From Clostridia bacterium (GTDB lineage Bacteria; Bacillota_A; Clostridia; Christensenellales; Aristaeellaceae), in assembly GCA_017464225.1 (NCBI GenBank), contig JAFUDW010000072.1, positions 1 through 32,792 of the forward strand: 32,792 nt of DNA, given 5' to 3'. Position numbers and translations under genes: made by a program. Each line of letters opens with the position of its first letter. Positions within the stretch are counted from its first letter, which is position 1. This document shows, piece after piece, positions 31,167 to 32,792 of this stretch. The notes beneath the pieces are model-generated. The model was not told where the DNA came from. It ran no database searches and saw only the letters and a program-made list of their open reading frames with translations.

Positions 31167-32792
31167 TCAGTCGTTGGATTCCCGGCGGGGAGGACGGCGG
31201 CGCTCGCCGTTCCGATCGCCCCGGGGCGCGGCTGAACGGGTATATACGATATCATTGCGGATCAGGTTCACGCGGCCCTGGCTGTCGATCTCGGAAACCT
31301 TGACCTCCACCTCGTCGCCGATCTTGAGCACATCTTCCACCTTTTCCACCCGCTCGTTGGCCAGCTTGCTGATGTGCAGCAGGCCGTCCTTGCCGGGCAG
31401 CAGCTCCACGAAGGCGCCCATGGTGCTGAGGATGCGGACGACTTTGCCCTGGTAGACCTCGCCCACTTCGATATCCTTTACGATACCCTCGATGATGCGG
31501 CGGGCCTTGTTGGCGGCTTCCTCATCGGGCGTGGCGATGGATACGCGGCCATCGTCTTCGATATCGATCTTGACGCCGGTTTCGGCAATGATCTTGTTGA
31601 TCATCTTGCCGCCGGAGCCGATGACCTCGCGGATCTTATCGGGATTGATGTTGAAGCAGATGATCTTGGGGGCATAAGGGCTCATATGATCGCGGGGCGC
31701 GGGCAGGCAATCCAGCATGATCTTCAGGATATGCATGCGGCCTTCCTCGGCCTGGGTCAGCGCCTGCTTTAAGATCTCGCGGCTGATGCCCTTGATCTTG
31801 ATATCCATCTGGATGGCGGTGATGCCGTTCTGGGTGCCGGCCACTTTGAAGTCCATATCGCCCAGGAAGTCTTCCAGACCCTGGATATCGCTGAGCACGA
31901 CCACCTTGTCGCTCTTATCGTCCTTGATCAGGCCCATGGCCACGCCGGCAACGGGCGCCTTGATGGGCACGCCCGCGTCCATCAGGGACAGCGTGCTGCC
32001 GCACACAGAGGCCATCGAAGAGGAGCCGTTGGAGCTCAGAATCTCGCTGACCAGGCGCAGGGCATAGGGGAATTCAGCTTCATCCGGGATCACGGGCAGC
32101 AGGGCGCGTTCAGCCAGCGCGCCATGGCCGATCTCGCGGCGGCCGGGAGCCTTCATGCGGCCGGCTTCGCCGGTGGCATAGGGAGGCATATTATAGTGAT
32201 GGATGTAGCGCTTGCTTTCCTCGTTGGAAAGGCCGTCCAGCACCTGCACCTCGCGCAGGCTGCCCAGGGTGGTGACGGTCAGGGCCTGGGTCTGGCCGCG
32301 GGTGAATACGGCGCTGCCATGGGTGCGGGCCAGCACGCCGGTCTCGCACCAGATGGGACGGATCTCTTTGATCTGACGGCCGTCGGCGCGGATGCCCTTG
32401 TCCAGGATGCGGCGGCGCATGACTTCTTTGTTGAGATAATACAGGGCGTCGGCCACCTCGGCTTCACGGCCGGGGAAGATATCGGCAAAGTGCGCCAGCA
32501 CTTCTTCCTTTACCTGATCCTCGCGCTCGCCGCGCTCGGCCCGGTCAAAGGTATCAAAGCTCCATACAGCCTTATCGTAGGCATATTCGCGCACGGCGGC
32601 GGTCACGTCATCGCCGGTGATGTTCAGCGGGAAATCGCGCTTTTCATTGCCGATCTCGGCAATGATGGTCTCCTGGAAGGCGACCAGCTCCTTGATGGCC
32701 TCGTGAGCAAACAGGATGGCGTCCAGCATCACATCCTCGGAAACCTCGTTGGCGCCGGCTTCCACCATCATGATGGCGTCCTTGGTGCCGGC
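31167..32792 (-). CDS. pnp: Polynucleotide phosphorylase, 5' end outside the window
   Basis: The reading frame is open through the right edge, giving the last 541 residues (family about 700); roughly the first 160 are missing. Seen are the end of the first RNase PH domain and the alpha domain, then the second RNase PH domain with [20 protein letters not shown] and [20 protein letters not shown] (catalytic Asp residues), a KH domain ([20 protein letters not shown]), an S1 domain ([20 protein letters not shown]) and an Arg-rich tail. PNPase degrades RNA 3'-5' using phosphate, in the cytosol. The M16 peptidase gene lies downstream. Confidence 0.96.
   Translation of the reverse strand, partial: AGTKDAIMMVEAGANEVSEDVMLDAILFAHEAIKELVAFQETIIAEIGNEKRDFPLNITGDDVTAAVREYAYDKAVWSFDTFDRAERGEREDQVKEEVLAHFADIFPGREAEVADALYYLNKEVMRRRILDKGIRADGRQIKEIRPIWCETGVLARTHGSAVFTRGQTQALTVTTLGSLREVQVLDGLSNEESKRYIHHYNMPPYATGEAGRMKAPGRREIGHGALAERALLPVIPDEAEFPYALRLVSEILSSNGSSSMASVCGSTLSLMDAGVPIKAPVAGVAMGLIKDDKSDKVVVLSDIQGLEDFLGDMDFKVAGTQNGITAIQMDIKIKGISREILKQALTQAEEGRMHILKIMLDCLPAPRDHMSPYAPKIICFNINPDKIREVIGSGGKMINKIIAETGVKIDIEDDGRVSIATPDEEAANKARRIIEGIVKDIEVGEVYQGKVVRILSTMGAFVELLPGKDGLLHISKLANERVEKVEDVLKIGDEVEVKVSEIDSQGRVNLIRNDIVYTRSAAPRGDRNGERRRPPRRESND

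Overview
The window is GC-rich, densely coded chromosomal DNA from a Gram-positive Firmicute. The most likely home is an uncultured Clostridia lineage of the gut or Christensenellales/Oscillospirales type. The evidence is the set of Firmicute families (SepF, DivIVA, Noc, WalJ-like MBL protein, CarD, PcrA-LigA, MrfA-type helicase, DUF4860) together with strong AGGAGG-type ribosome sites and sigma-A promoters of TTGACA-17-TATAAT form. The taxonomic call is inference. I saw no rRNA, tRNA, CRISPR array, transposase or prophage gene.

Layout. (1) 37-3655, plus strand: a membrane-anchored HlyD-like protein, then SepF, DivIVA and RpiB, ending at a good terminator. This is a cell-division/envelope block. 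(2) 3752-9977, plus strand: a promoter followed by nine closely packed genes. They encode an orphan Hpt phosphotransfer protein, a SARP/BTAD-type regulator ending in a degenerate GGDEF-like domain, a secreted transglutaminase-like protein, a PilC/GspF platform protein, four small single-pass membrane proteins (pseudopilin-like, DUF4860-like and two of uncertain family), and a PilT-type ATPase. It looks like a compact type IV pilus/pseudopilus machine with its own regulators, and it is the most unusual part of the window. (3) 9978-10360: a non-coding stretch bounded by imperfect outward-facing inverted repeats and full of hairpins. A related short repeat lies at 29571-29628. (4) 10361-19046, minus strand: a VTC-domain/DUF4956 pair with its own promoter. 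Upstream of it is a run of overlapping genes, walJ-like, CPBP protease, MBL hydrolase, comEC, holA, rsmG and noc, which mixes genes usually found near oriC with the comEC-holA pair. (5) 19160-28787, minus strand: a small 2[4Fe-4S] ferredoxin with its own promoter and terminator. Then comes a probable repair/RNA operon in the order pcrA, ligA, mrfA-like, HAD phosphatase, TrmH-family methylase and polysaccharide deacetylase, preceded by carD. (6) 28973-29554: a plus-strand GNAT acetyltransferase. (7) 29722-32792, minus strand: an M16 peptidase and pnp, whose 5' end lies beyond the window.

How the parts fit. Regions 1, 4, 5 and 7 are ordinary housekeeping functions: division, DNA repair and replication, RNA turnover, nucleoid occlusion and DNA uptake. 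Region 2 stands out because pilus motor, platform, minor pilin-like proteins, a transglutaminase-like enzyme and a two-part regulatory module share one transcription unit. No PilB-type extension ATPase, prepilin peptidase or obvious major pilin is visible nearby. ComEC in region 4 allows, but does not prove, a DNA-uptake role for that machine.
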